A DNA stretch of 64,000 nt. Source: Asterella californica. Lineage: Eukaryota > Streptophyta > Marchantiopsida > Marchantiales > Aytoniaceae. The position numbers and the translations under genes were made by a program. Position 1 is the first letter of the stretch, and each line of letters opens with the position of its first letter. The stretch is from the NCBI GenBank assembly GCA_036924285.1, contig JAYKYS010000001.1, forward strand, positions 33,541,501-33,605,500, written 5' to 3'. Under the pieces are notes generated by a model that searched no databases, was not told the origin of the DNA, and was given only the letters and a program-made list of their open reading frames with translations. Of this stretch, positions 53,997-64,000 are shown piece by piece.

Positions 53997-56008
53997 ACGC
54001 CGTCTCGTTCATGATGTTCCATGCCAACATGTCGAGAGGTAGACTGAATATCTGCCTCACCTCCTCAAGAAGAGCACGGGGTAATCGAAGAAACAAACGC
54101 GGACAAGGAAAACTCATCTCAAACAATCTCAAAATAGTGTCAGATTGGACTCTCAATCACTCCCACGACTCAAGAAGAACTCCAAGGAGAAAGGCTAGCG
54201 GTGCCATCATGACTGCACGTGTAGACTTTTGTTTTCGGCTAACTTGGACATGCCATGTGGTCATATCATAGCTCTTGTGCATCTTTCTCATGTGAGATTT
54301 TACCTCTTGCGAGATAAATAACTCACTATACACAAGACATGATGTGCCTCGAATCTATCTTGATCTCATGAGAGAGAGAGTACCCATAGTTAGAAAAAAG
54401 ACGATATCCAACCGAATAGTACTCGTAATAAGAACATCTCAAAAAATAACTCACTCAAGAAAAAGATCCCTAAAAACACAAAAGAATCAATTCAAAAAGA
54501 AGAATCATAAAAACACACTAAATGTAACAAAAAGTCACTCAAAAATCTATCAGAAACCCTAAAACTCCTCAGGTTATTGATAACCTGAAGACTAGACGAG
54601 TTTTCTAAGTTCACTAGGGGCGACTCAAGAGCGTTTTTGTTTGTTCCACGAGTTACCAATGTTCCCTCGGACCTTTGCCCAATCAACCAAAAACTGTCGA
54701 TGAGTTGGGATCGGTCTCTTCATCAGCCGCTTCGAGTGAGCTAGGTCGGTAGCGCGTTCTCAAACCTTCCCCGCGCAACAATCAATCGCGCGTACAGATT
54801 GTCAAACAACGCTTTTACGGAATCAAGCGGATTTCTGCTCTCGAACAACCGTAGCGACCTTTCCACGCTCGAAGTTACCTTACCGGCAGCTTAATTCGAA
54901 AACGCCGTTAAGAGGCAATCCACCGTGCAAACCCATTTTCTCATACGATATACGGTATCTGTAATGGAAAACTGTCACATAAAACATCATATGCAAATGA
55001 TCATGATTACAATCCAAACGGGCACCGAGAGCCCGAAAACTAAATGTTATGACCCACCAAGTCAAAGTCACTAACGATTATCTCGCCAGGTTAAGTTTCC
55101 AACGGATCGATAAACTGTGATAAACTGTCACTTAACAGACAGTTCAACTATGACCGCATATAAAAGTATTTCTAGATATTCAGTTTCTCATCCGTTATCA
55201 TCCGTTCCTTTTTGTTGAACATCTCCTAAATCTACGCAACTGTGGGATCACTTTCGTTTCCTTTACTACTACTTCTCGGACTAGGAGATCCTCGCCACCA
55301 TCTGAGAAGCATCACTCGTTCAATTCCGGAAGCCATCCTGTAAACATGTATATTCTACGTAACATGATTCATCACTCTTTCTTGTGTTTTTAGTTGCTAA
55401 ACTGATCATCGTTATTGTTGCTTTCGAGGGAGCTTCAAGAGCAGCTTGTGTATGACCAAAGTAAGGTACACCAAGATTCCAATGCTGGGTTCTTCGATCT
55501 CATGACCAGATAAGTTGTTCGAGGCGCGACGAATACTTCTATGAATATCATATCGTATCAACGGAACTACCACAGTTCCAAAGTATACAGCCGTGATTCA
55601 TCACTACCAGTCCTATCGTTGATGGTTACAGCCTCAACTTCCATATCGTGCCAACTGAACCTTGGCCAATGTCAAAACCGAGACAACAGCTCTCACAGAT
55701 TCGTGGATAGTGAAGTTGAAAGGCATGTACATAAGCTGTACGTACTCTCTGCTATTTACTCGGAGCAACTTCTAGATTTAGAACAGAAGAAGACCAGCAA
55801 GTCATTTAGGTGCCAGCAGATGTCGCTTGAACCAAGCGCAAGCAGCCGAACAAGCGACTTCTACTTCATCACGGGACCACGCTGGCCTCTCTGCTGATCT
55901 CAAGATTCAGGTCTTCTGCAGTGTGTTGTATTTGTAATCGGTAAAAGCACAAAGTGGGAGGAGGGAGGTGGTTAAAATTACAGATGTCATGGACTATAAC
56001 AGGCAGAT
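53997..56008. other. Intergenic DNA, no gene
   Basis: Continuation of the decayed host DNA right of the retrotransposon. A small CAGGTTAT/ATAACCTG inverted repeat near 54573. An open + frame at 55541..55897 has no recognised domain. The left end of the dehydrogenase 3' UTR should lie just below 56009. Confidence 0.35.
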
Positions 56009-57830
56009 TTAATCTTCAGGATAGACCATCTTCTTCGTCACGCCACCATCTACAACAAACTGCTGCCCAGTGATGAACCCTGCACGTTCAGAATCGCACA
56101 AGAACAAGCACATATGTGCCACATCCTCAGGCATTCCTACTCTTCCTGCTGGATGCCATTCATGGTCCTCGGGCCTCAGGACTGCATCTCCCGATGGATC
56201 AGTGTTGATCCATCCCGGTAGTACAACATTCACCCGAACCTTCCCCGACAATGTGATTGCCTGAGATGCGAAGACAATCCACAATTTCACTGTTCAAAAA
56301 CCATCCCCTTTTAACTAGTCCATTCTCATGCAATGAAACTTGCCTCAAGAAGTCAAGAAACTGCAAGTTGCAATTAGGACAACTGAAAACAACATAAAAC
56401 ATCAGCTGGAAAATAATGCTTCTCCTTACATCCACCTTCAGGAGACTGAAGGCCGAAAGATAGTGTACCAATACTCTGCATGAAACTTTGAAAATCAGCT
56501 TAACTAAAGAATCTTTTGAGCTTCTTAGATAGTCCAATTTTCTGTTCCACCGAAAAGGAACTCCAAGAGATGGACCACGATTGACCTTACCTGTGCATGT
56601 GTCAATCCGCATAAACCAGCTTTAGATGCGGCGTAACCTTCTGAGTTGGGCTCACTTTGCAAAGCACGCGTGCTGGCGATATGTATAATGCTTGACTGAC
56701 CAGCAGGCATGTACGGCAGCGCAAACTGTGACATGTAATACGCTCCATTCAGATTCACTGCAATCATATCTGTGAAGACTTCTATTCGGTTCTCTCCAGA
56801 TAACAAATGGTTCGTCCTTCCTGCCATCACAAGCAAGCACCTTCAATCATTAACATTTATTTGATCGTTCATAAGTGGAAACAGAGCGTCAACACGTCTG
56901 ATGCGATAAACTTCTCTCTCGCTTAGTCAAATACATCACAGCTGTGGCAGTGGACTCCTGTTTTCTCCTGCTCAAGGTACGCAAAATATCAAAGTCTACG
57001 TACCAGCATTGTTGATCAGAACGTGTATAGAACCACCAAACTTCTGGACCGTTTCGTCTACAATATGCTTTGCTTGGATAGGATCACTAATGTCCGCTTG
57101 AATGAAGTGAAAACTATCCGTCGCTAGCTTCTCATTAAGGCCTTCTCCCCCATTCTCCAGCTCCATGATGTCAGCTCCTACAACCTTGTAACCCTGCATC
57201 CTCACACGATTAGAATGTAATTCTGGAACTTCTACCACGAAACTCACATGAAAGCAGCTCCAGCATGCAGCTCTCCTTGTAACAATCACAACCCGAGACT
57301 TTAATTGAAAAGAATTTGAGAGTGCTATAAAATCTGCTTCGTTTTATTCAAAGAAAGGAGTCGGAAAAATAGGCAAAGGAGGTTGAGACCACTTGAAGGA
57401 CCACAGACGTCTGAAGATATTGCAAGACCATCAAGATACACAGAACGCACCCAGACGAGAGGGCTGTTGCTCAACGAGTAACAGCCCTATCACGAGTGAG
57501 AAACAGACCAGGAAGACAGTTTGATGACAAACATGACTAGTCTCTCGGGTAGATCAGCACCAAAGAAGAACACGGTGCTTTGCAGATAAACTGGAAATTT
57601 TCTTGAATTTGACTTGTGCAACATATCCAACAAACTAGATGCAACTTTTAAGAAGTGCAAGATGACCCGAAGGGTATGGATTCTCCATGACTTTCTTCAT
57701 GGCCGGTCAAGTAACTTACATTCTTCAAAAACTGGTGAACGAGGGTTCGCCCTATAGCGGTTTTCCTCGCGACTCCTGTTATAATTGCACAACGGTCCCT
57801 TGAAGGCCCTGACTTGTCAACAACGTTCAT
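56009..57830 (-). CDS. Short-chain dehydrogenase/reductase (classical SDR), four exons
   Basis: NAD(P)-dependent oxidoreductase; substrate unknown. Exons 57830..57720, 57193..57004, 56820..56591 and 56260..56009 sum to 783 nt (260 aa) with GT-AG introns and correct phases. Rossmann cofactor motif CAIITGVARKTAIGRTL, then NNAG at 98-101, Asn123 (VNLNGAYY), Ser150 (IIHIASTRAL), and Tyr163-x3-Lys167 (YAASK). It ends FITGQQFVVDGGVTKKM. The glycine motif TGxxxxxxIG is longer than the classical TGxxxGIG. The start is placed at ATG 57830, but the frame is open upstream to ATG 58136, which would add about 102 Ser/Arg/Leu-rich residues resembling an organelle-targeting sequence; which start is used is undecided. 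Confidence 0.9.
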
Positions 57831-58136
57831 GCTTGCAAACAGTGAGAAACCTTTCCTGCTGTTTTTCCGAGCTTTAACTGATGTCAACTGCACAAGATTC
57901 CACCCACCGCTGCTTCTCCTGCTCGCTCTGAGGGGCCACTCACTCAAGGTTGACAACTCAAGGTTCAACTTACGAAGCAGCAATAAACAGCGTGTGCTCT
58001 GTGTAAGGAAATCTCGCAAACCCTGCACGAACAGTGAATTCTGAGTTTCTCCGGAAGGTACATGGTTCCCACAGAGCTCAGATTCCAGGGATCCGTAAAC
58101 CGTGCAACAGTAACTGTCATCCCAGTTTCTTTTCAA

Positions 58137-61100
58137 GCTAATCGTAATACCACTTTATGCCAGAATTTGCCATGAAGTTAACGCACACGACGATCCATTA
58201 GGCAAAAATAAACCTCAGTACAGTTACAACTGCAACGCAACATACTCCACCGACACGGACAGCCATAATGATTCCGAATCTTTTGCGACACTCAACGGGA
58301 TACCATCCGAAAGTAATCAGTAAATCCCGCATAAAAGCAGATGGAAGAATATTAAGACCACTCCTTATATTTGTACGACTGCAGACCACGGCACGTCCCT
58401 CTAAAACTTCGGAACTTCCAAAAGAATTTGTCTAACGCAAACAACATTCATGACGTCAAGCGAGCTTGATCGGTTTCCAAGAGTGCTCTGCCGTCAACTC
58501 ACTGATCGATACAGGTAAGACGAAATCCTTCAAAACTTAACTGTCGACGAGAGATGAAATGATCATCACACCAGCAACGATAAGGTAGTAACTGAGATCC
58601 AGATAAGGAACGGAGTTTCATTCTGCCACTCAACTCGAGAAGCGTGAAAGAACCCTTAGGAACTTGCCAAATCCCTCGGAACATTGCGGAAGCTCCTGTA
58701 AACTGCTCCAGAGCTAAAAGCTGAGCTGAGACAACTTTGTGTGAACGAACTTACAAAGATCAGCCATGAAATCTACCAGCAAAAGTGCAACGTCCACTGG
58801 CTTCTGCGTCTGTGATCACTACTGGTGACGGAACCGATTTCAGGGTGAAACCTCTATGTTGAATGAATCCCGGTGTTGCATTTCACCACTGAGAGCGCAC
58901 AGTTTGTAAATGACAGTTCAACAATTCGATGTTACGGAGGAGTGTATAGTGGCAGAAGTAGTGCACTAGTATGTACGGCTAAATAGGTCTAACACGAGTA
59001 TAAAGAGCGGTGTGATTTACCCACATCGTGATCTCACTTTCGCTTTCTGTTTTGACAGTTCTTGAGTAGAATCCGAACGACTAAAGTTCGTGATGAGTAT
59101 GGCATGTGCGTTATTCCAACACTCTACTACACTCACCGCTAAAGAGCACGAAATTTGTTGAAGAAACAGGCACGTGTGCTAAGGATCTAATGCTTGGTGA
59201 CACATGGCCATTCAAGACCATGTTTAAGGACCGTGATTTCTGAAGATTTTCTGCAGCAAACGTCAGGTTGTGACATCATCAGAATCGGTGAAAGATGAGC
59301 GAAGCTAGAACCCATGAACTAGCAGATACAACACCACGTAATCAGATCGACACTATGTGATTCTCCAACCCAGAGAACGAAGGGGAGAAAAGGTGAAAAG
59401 GACTCATAGAACCTTTGAGAATCAGTAAGTGGGCGTGTCCAACACAACGCTTAAGTCTCCAGTTGCTAGGACATTTTCGGAATTATGCTTTATGCTCGTT
59501 GGGTAGTCTGCCCACCTTCTAATGTTCTTGCTTACCAGCTGAAATAATGAGTGAGGAGATTTAACAGTAGCTGATATAGCAGACGATGAATCTTTCACTG
59601 CAAACTTTGAGAGGATCAACCTTTTGGCAAGTAAAACTTTCTGCGATAAAAGTACCTGTTATGCACCTTAGTAACGCAGCATAGTCTCCCTAGCGATAAT
59701 ATTTCCACTGTTGTACAATATGAGATATGTCAGGTAACCAAATCAGTAAAGCAGGATGCTGCTGCTTCAGACGGAATGAGCCTTGAAAATCACATGATTG
59801 TATGAACACCGCTTTCTTCCGGATGCGGCTTTCATATGTACCCAACTTCTATATCAACTCAAGTCCTCCATTATTCGTGGACATATAAGAAGCCTTCATG
59901 CAGTGTTTAACTTTGCACATGAAAGGTACTCTATGAATATAATTACGGTACTTGACTTCATGGGGTCCACATATATACTTTGTGAGATTTCTTGACTTTA
60001 GTTAAAAGCCTTTTGATTTTATGATATCATCTGTGATATGAATTAATAAAAAATAATATTTTGAACTGTAAGTAGTTTGACAGATAGGTCGAAGTGATCC
60101 CTTGAACACCAAGAGCTAGGTCATGTTTGATTTTAAACGCAAGAGCTGGTCGAGTCTATTTTTTCCGGATCGGTCAAGCAAAATCTCTTTTGGAATCTAG
60201 AATAATGAATAGACATAAACGTTCTTAAGTACTTGGTTTCTGAAGTTTGTCGTTCAATTTCACTAGAACTCAATCAACTAACAAAACTGACGTAGACATC
60301 TCTTTAGTCAAACACCTCGTTAAACATCTAGTGACAATTTCAAGTGCAGGCTTATAACGAGGTTTCTTTGCAGAGCAGAAACCAACAAGGGGAGTGTAGA
60401 GAAGAGTTTGTATGTTGCAACATCGACACATTCATGACCCGTTGTCAAGAAGGCTGGTTCAAATGGGAAGGATAGAACATTCTAGATGTGATCACGTTAG
60501 TCACTCAAGGTATTTTTTGGCTTGATAGTGAATGGATGTTGACCTCGTTTTGACACATTGGAGCTCTAGAACCTACTTAGCCCAACTTATGAGGCTCACT
60601 CAGACCCATAATGAACCCAAATTAGTTGTCCTTTGTCAAATTTCTTCTTAAACCTTGGTGTGTATATAACGCGCTAGGGGATAAATAAAAACCTTACATT
60701 CCAGCCAAATATGCATGCTAGATCATCCTCGGACAGAGTTTACTCGCCTTTTGCTATTCAAAAAGATGTAAATTTTATGTACTAATTTTATATAAAATCA
60801 TTAAAAATTAATTTATTCATAAGTATTAAATAATAATCACACCTAGAGTTATGAGCCGGTACAGACATGACCCATAAAGTGAGCGAGGAAAGACACCTTT
60901 CCAAATTACAAGTACAAGAAGCTGCGAAGGTTAACAAACGTTAATTAGTTTAACAGAAATTTACATGTTCCACCTCCCAGAAGGAATGATTAACTTGATC
61001 AAACCCCTTACCGCAGCAGGCAGTTCTCCCAGTTACCACGTCATGTCAAAGGCGGGTGAGACTCACATGTCAGATTTATATCACGATTACCATTGATGTT

Positions 61101-61171
61101 AATATCTCATGATTTGAAAACTTTGAATATCTGAATCAGTTTACACACTATCCATAGTGCAAAGTCGATAC
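58137..61171. other. Intergenic DNA, no gene
   Basis: Left edge should hold the promoter of the minus-strand dehydrogenase. 60070..60190 has repeated AAGAGCT(A)GGTC and ends GGATCGGTCAAGCAAAATCTC, faintly like a MULE terminus. No open frame with a recognised domain. Confidence 0.35.
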
Positions 61172-61237
61172 TTAATATGCCACGGTAACCTGGAGAACTA
61201 TCTGTTAATATGCCACGGTAACCTGGTGAACTATCTG
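61172..61237. repeat. 33-bp tandem duplication
   Basis: TTAATATGCCACGGTAACCT-start units at 61172 and 61205, differing at one base. Confidence 0.9.
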
Positions 61238-62349
61238 TTGCATGTCAGAGGGTTGATTGAGCAAGTATTCACTAAGAAGAGGTGGATCAAGTTCATAATT
61301 ACTATTTAAATCCAATCATTAATTTATTATCTAACTTTTTCCAACGGAAAGATATTAATAATAGTTTGCATACTCACCTCTTGCATAAGAAGACTGAAAA
61401 TATATTCACGTCTGAGCTCGACGAGATCTAGAAGAAGTGGAAAGACTCTTGGTAGAACTCAAAGTAGAGTTCAAATTTTCAGTATTGTTGTATTCTAAAA
61501 TTGCAAAGTTCTCCTCTATCTGGCCCTGTCATAACCTACCATTTGTATCAAAATAAAAATCATCACGAGATGCATCTTTGGGTATCAAAACCATAAAAGA
61601 TGAACTTATAGGATCCCATTTCTACTGATACGTGGATTCACGATTCAGTGCTGTGTAGCACTGAATCGTGAAGTGTGTTATGATTTTAAAGTGTGCAAGC
61701 TTATCGATGGATCAATGTGCAAGCTTATCTAATGAAATGGCTGGCTGAACCCAAATATACACAATACGAGGGGTTTTAGTGGAACTAACGATGCCAAGTT
61801 ATAGGTGACTTTATAATTTTAAATTCTGCGCTAATTCCTCATTCTCAGTTCCACCATTTTCACTATGTTTTCCAACTTGAGCATTCTTTCTCACAACATC
61901 AGAAGTGCAAACCCGAAAAGCCTCAAACTCATTAAGCACAATTTAATTCGCTTGTTATCACAAGATGAAGTAGACACTCTCATATGGTACTACAAACAAA
62001 TAGAACTTTTAATTACACCATTGAGAGAGTGCATATCATGCGTATTTCACCTCCTCCATGTTCATATCGAGGAAGTATATTCACGCCTCTTAATTTATTC
62101 TCTAACCTTTCTTTTTGGAAGGGTTAGATTCTAACTTTAAAAATATTTGGAATTTTATTACTAGTAAAGGAGAGTCTCTATGGCAAGCCAGTCTACTTAT
62201 AGTTTTCTTTGTTTTGTCCACATCCAAGTGTAGTACTGCAAGGAAATTTACGAGGAAATTTACCCTCGTAAGTTCACAGTAGAATTTTTGAATTTGAAAG
62301 TTTAAATTTAGAAGTTTAGATTTTAGTTAAATTCAAAAATATAAGTTTA
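61238..62349. other. AT-rich spacer with one hairpin
   Basis: Contains the hairpin at 61637..61672. The open frame 61865..62134 (+) begins MFSNLSILSHNIRSANPKSL, which is not recognised; it has good-looking composition for its first 20 codons only. Confidence 0.3.
61637..61672. repeat. Perfect 16-bp stem hairpin
   Basis: TTCACGATTCAGTGCT (61637..61652) and its exact complement (61657..61672) around GTGT. Confidence 0.9.
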
Positions 62350-62880
62350 GACGCTATTACAAAAATGGCACTTTGCGACGCATTCCGCATCAAAAATACA
62401 AAGAAAATTGTTTGTACCGTGTGACGATTTGTGATGCAATTCACATCGCAATTTACGATGCAAAAAAAACACATTTGGCACATCGCAATGCTGATGCAAA
62501 TGCATCACAAACTTGATGCACATATTTACTTAAAACTTCAACTTTACGATGTGAATAACATGACACTTGCATGACATATTGCATCACATTTATGATTCAT
62601 ATAGAATCATACTTGCGATGCAATATAACATCACTTTGTGATACTAAATGCATCACACTTGTGACACATGTAGCATCAAATTTGTGATGTTGAATGAATG
62701 GCAAGTGTGAGCGTAACATGCGATGTGGACTTCATCATACATTTTACGATGGTATATCAATAGCAAATTTTCATATCCATGTCATCATAATCATGATACA
62801 ATTTTCATCACAATGCGTATAGCATCACTAATTGTGATGCTATACGCATTGTAAATTTGAATTTATGGTTAAAATAGTGT
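62350..62880. mobile_element. GATGC/GCATC-rich array, CACTA-like subterminal region (candidate)
   Basis: About thirty short words of GATG(C/T) and GCATCA(C) type, in both orientations, fill 500 bp. They begin right after CTATTACAAAAATGGCAC (62353), which recalls CACTACAAAAA ends of plant CACTA transposons. A perfect 18-bp-arm palindrome sits at 62811..62851 (CAATGCGTATAGCATCAC, loop TAATT). No transposase is visible before the window ends, so the class is a guess. Confidence 0.45.
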
Positions 62881-64000
62881 GAGGCGTTTAGCATCACAAG
62901 TTTATGATAATATATATTTCATAAATTTTATGCACATTCTATTACAATTTAGGATTAGAGGTCTTTTTGAATATATGCGATAGATTTTATATCGTAAAAT
63001 AATATACAATGATATTTTATAATGGTGTTAATGTCCAGAGACACTAACATCCACGAGAAAAAAATATGCAAACGTGTTTTATGTAATGCATTATGTACAC
63101 ATATAAGATAATGCTAGTTTGTAACAACTAGTCAATCTGGACTGAAGCTCACCATCTGAATCTACGATCTATCTCTGCATCCACATGTAGATCCAACTGT
63201 GTAACTGGACCCCGCCACTATCTCTATCACTACCTCAACACTATCTCTACCCCTAGCATGTGCAATAAGTGCAAAGTCAAACATAACGTGTGAAGCTGAT
63301 TGAGATCTGCGTGTATGTCCAACCCTAATCTCCTGTCACACAAATACATATATTAAATAGACATAAATACAAATCAAATAATTTAAAATGCACAAACTTC
63401 TAAAACATTAACAATTGGTATCACTTACGTGCTGTTCTGACTAGATCTGGACACCGATTTCTTTGGACGGCTGTGAGGACGAGTAACCAACTCTTCAATA
63501 GCATCCTCGTCCTCCTCATCCTCCTCATCAAGAGAGAGAGCTTATATGTGGGAACTTGAGATCCTTCATCACTCTTCCACAAATGCGAAGAAATGTTAGT
63601 ATAAAACACAAGTCGGATGAAAACTAGAACATGAAGAGCAATTAGTACTTATCTTCTCGCTGTCAACATACTCGTTTGATAGCTATATATGTGATAGTAA
63701 GCAAGCTCATCAGGCTCAAGAGATTTGTTCTCCTGAGAGACATGTGGTTTACAAACTCAAGGAATTAAATTAAACATGCAAGCTAAAGGAAAAATGAGCA
63801 AAAATGAATAGAATAATATGAAAGGTACGTCAAAAAGCAGGAAAGAAGACTTACAAATTTGGCTTTCCATGCTGGAAAACCGCCTTATCCATAAGAATAC
63901 ATGGACTTTTTTTATTTGTTGATACGCTCGACAACATCAGCAAATATACTGTCCGACTCATCATACTGCTGGACCATACTCTGATACTACGTCAACTTAT
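62881..64000. other. AT-rich right edge, no gene closed
   Basis: Short open frames only (63421..63609 minus has a GT-rich splice-like context but no domain). May be interior of the element starting at 62350 or an exon-poor gene flank. Confidence 0.25.

Noticed and set aside
60070..60190. Another MULE terminus
   Set aside because: The GGTCAAGCAAAATCT resemblance is weak, with no inverted partner or 9-bp flank found.
62350..62880. CRISPR-like array
   Set aside because: Repeats are short pentamers in both orientations with irregular spacing, in a eukaryotic genome; they fit a transposon subterminal array instead.

Overview
The window looks like nuclear DNA of a land plant. It carries a plant-type class III catalase with nine introns, an ER-resident protein disulfide isomerase ending in KDEL, a Bet v 1/PR-10-like gene and a short-chain dehydrogenase. 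All have short GT-AG introns and sit in repeat-rich, AT-leaning DNA. Catalase wording, the transposon types and spacing would suit an early-diverging lineage such as a bryophyte (inference only; nothing here fixes the species).

Layout: 79-1632 (+) is the 3' half of a PDI gene. 1.6-14.3 kb is repeat-rich intergenic DNA with a MULE-type MITE with a perfect 9-bp target duplication (3988-4306), several perfect hairpins, a decayed LINE RT end (7.2-7.7 kb) and an 838-bp fold-back MULE packed with palindromes (9284-10121). 14369-17645 (+) is a complete catalase gene (495 aa). 18.7-21.3 kb is a decayed MULE with a frameshifted transposase. 24529-25924 (-) is a two-exon Bet v 1-like gene. 26-33 kb is mostly featureless, with a small unrecognised spliced gene on the minus strand (32087-~32975) and possible exons near 30.7-31.1 kb.

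33739-42257 is an apparently autonomous 8.5-kb MULE. It has about 108-bp TIRs built of 30-bp subrepeats, an intact 920-aa transposase reading rightwards, a small middle ORF broken by one UAG, and two leftward ORFs that look like RPA70-type zinc-ribbon/OB-fold modules. It is flanked by a ~218-bp direct duplication instead of the expected 9-bp target duplication. 44285-53996 is a very young Ty3/Gypsy LTR retrotransposon on the minus strand: the 1,701-bp LTRs differ at about two sites and share the flank ACGC. Gag-protease and pol are joined by a textbook -1 frameshift heptamer (GGGUUUU), and gag is interrupted by an in-frame UAG in a CAA-CC leaky context.

56009-~57830 (-) is a four-exon short-chain dehydrogenase gene. 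58-64 kb is intergenic with hairpins and, at 62.35-62.85 kb, a dense array of GATGC/GCATC motifs resembling the subterminal region of a CACTA-like DNA transposon.

The host genes are unrelated housekeeping or stress genes, not a cluster. The coherent systems here are the mobile elements: a family of MULEs sharing CAG...(A/T)TTNACTT termini, and the retrotransposon.
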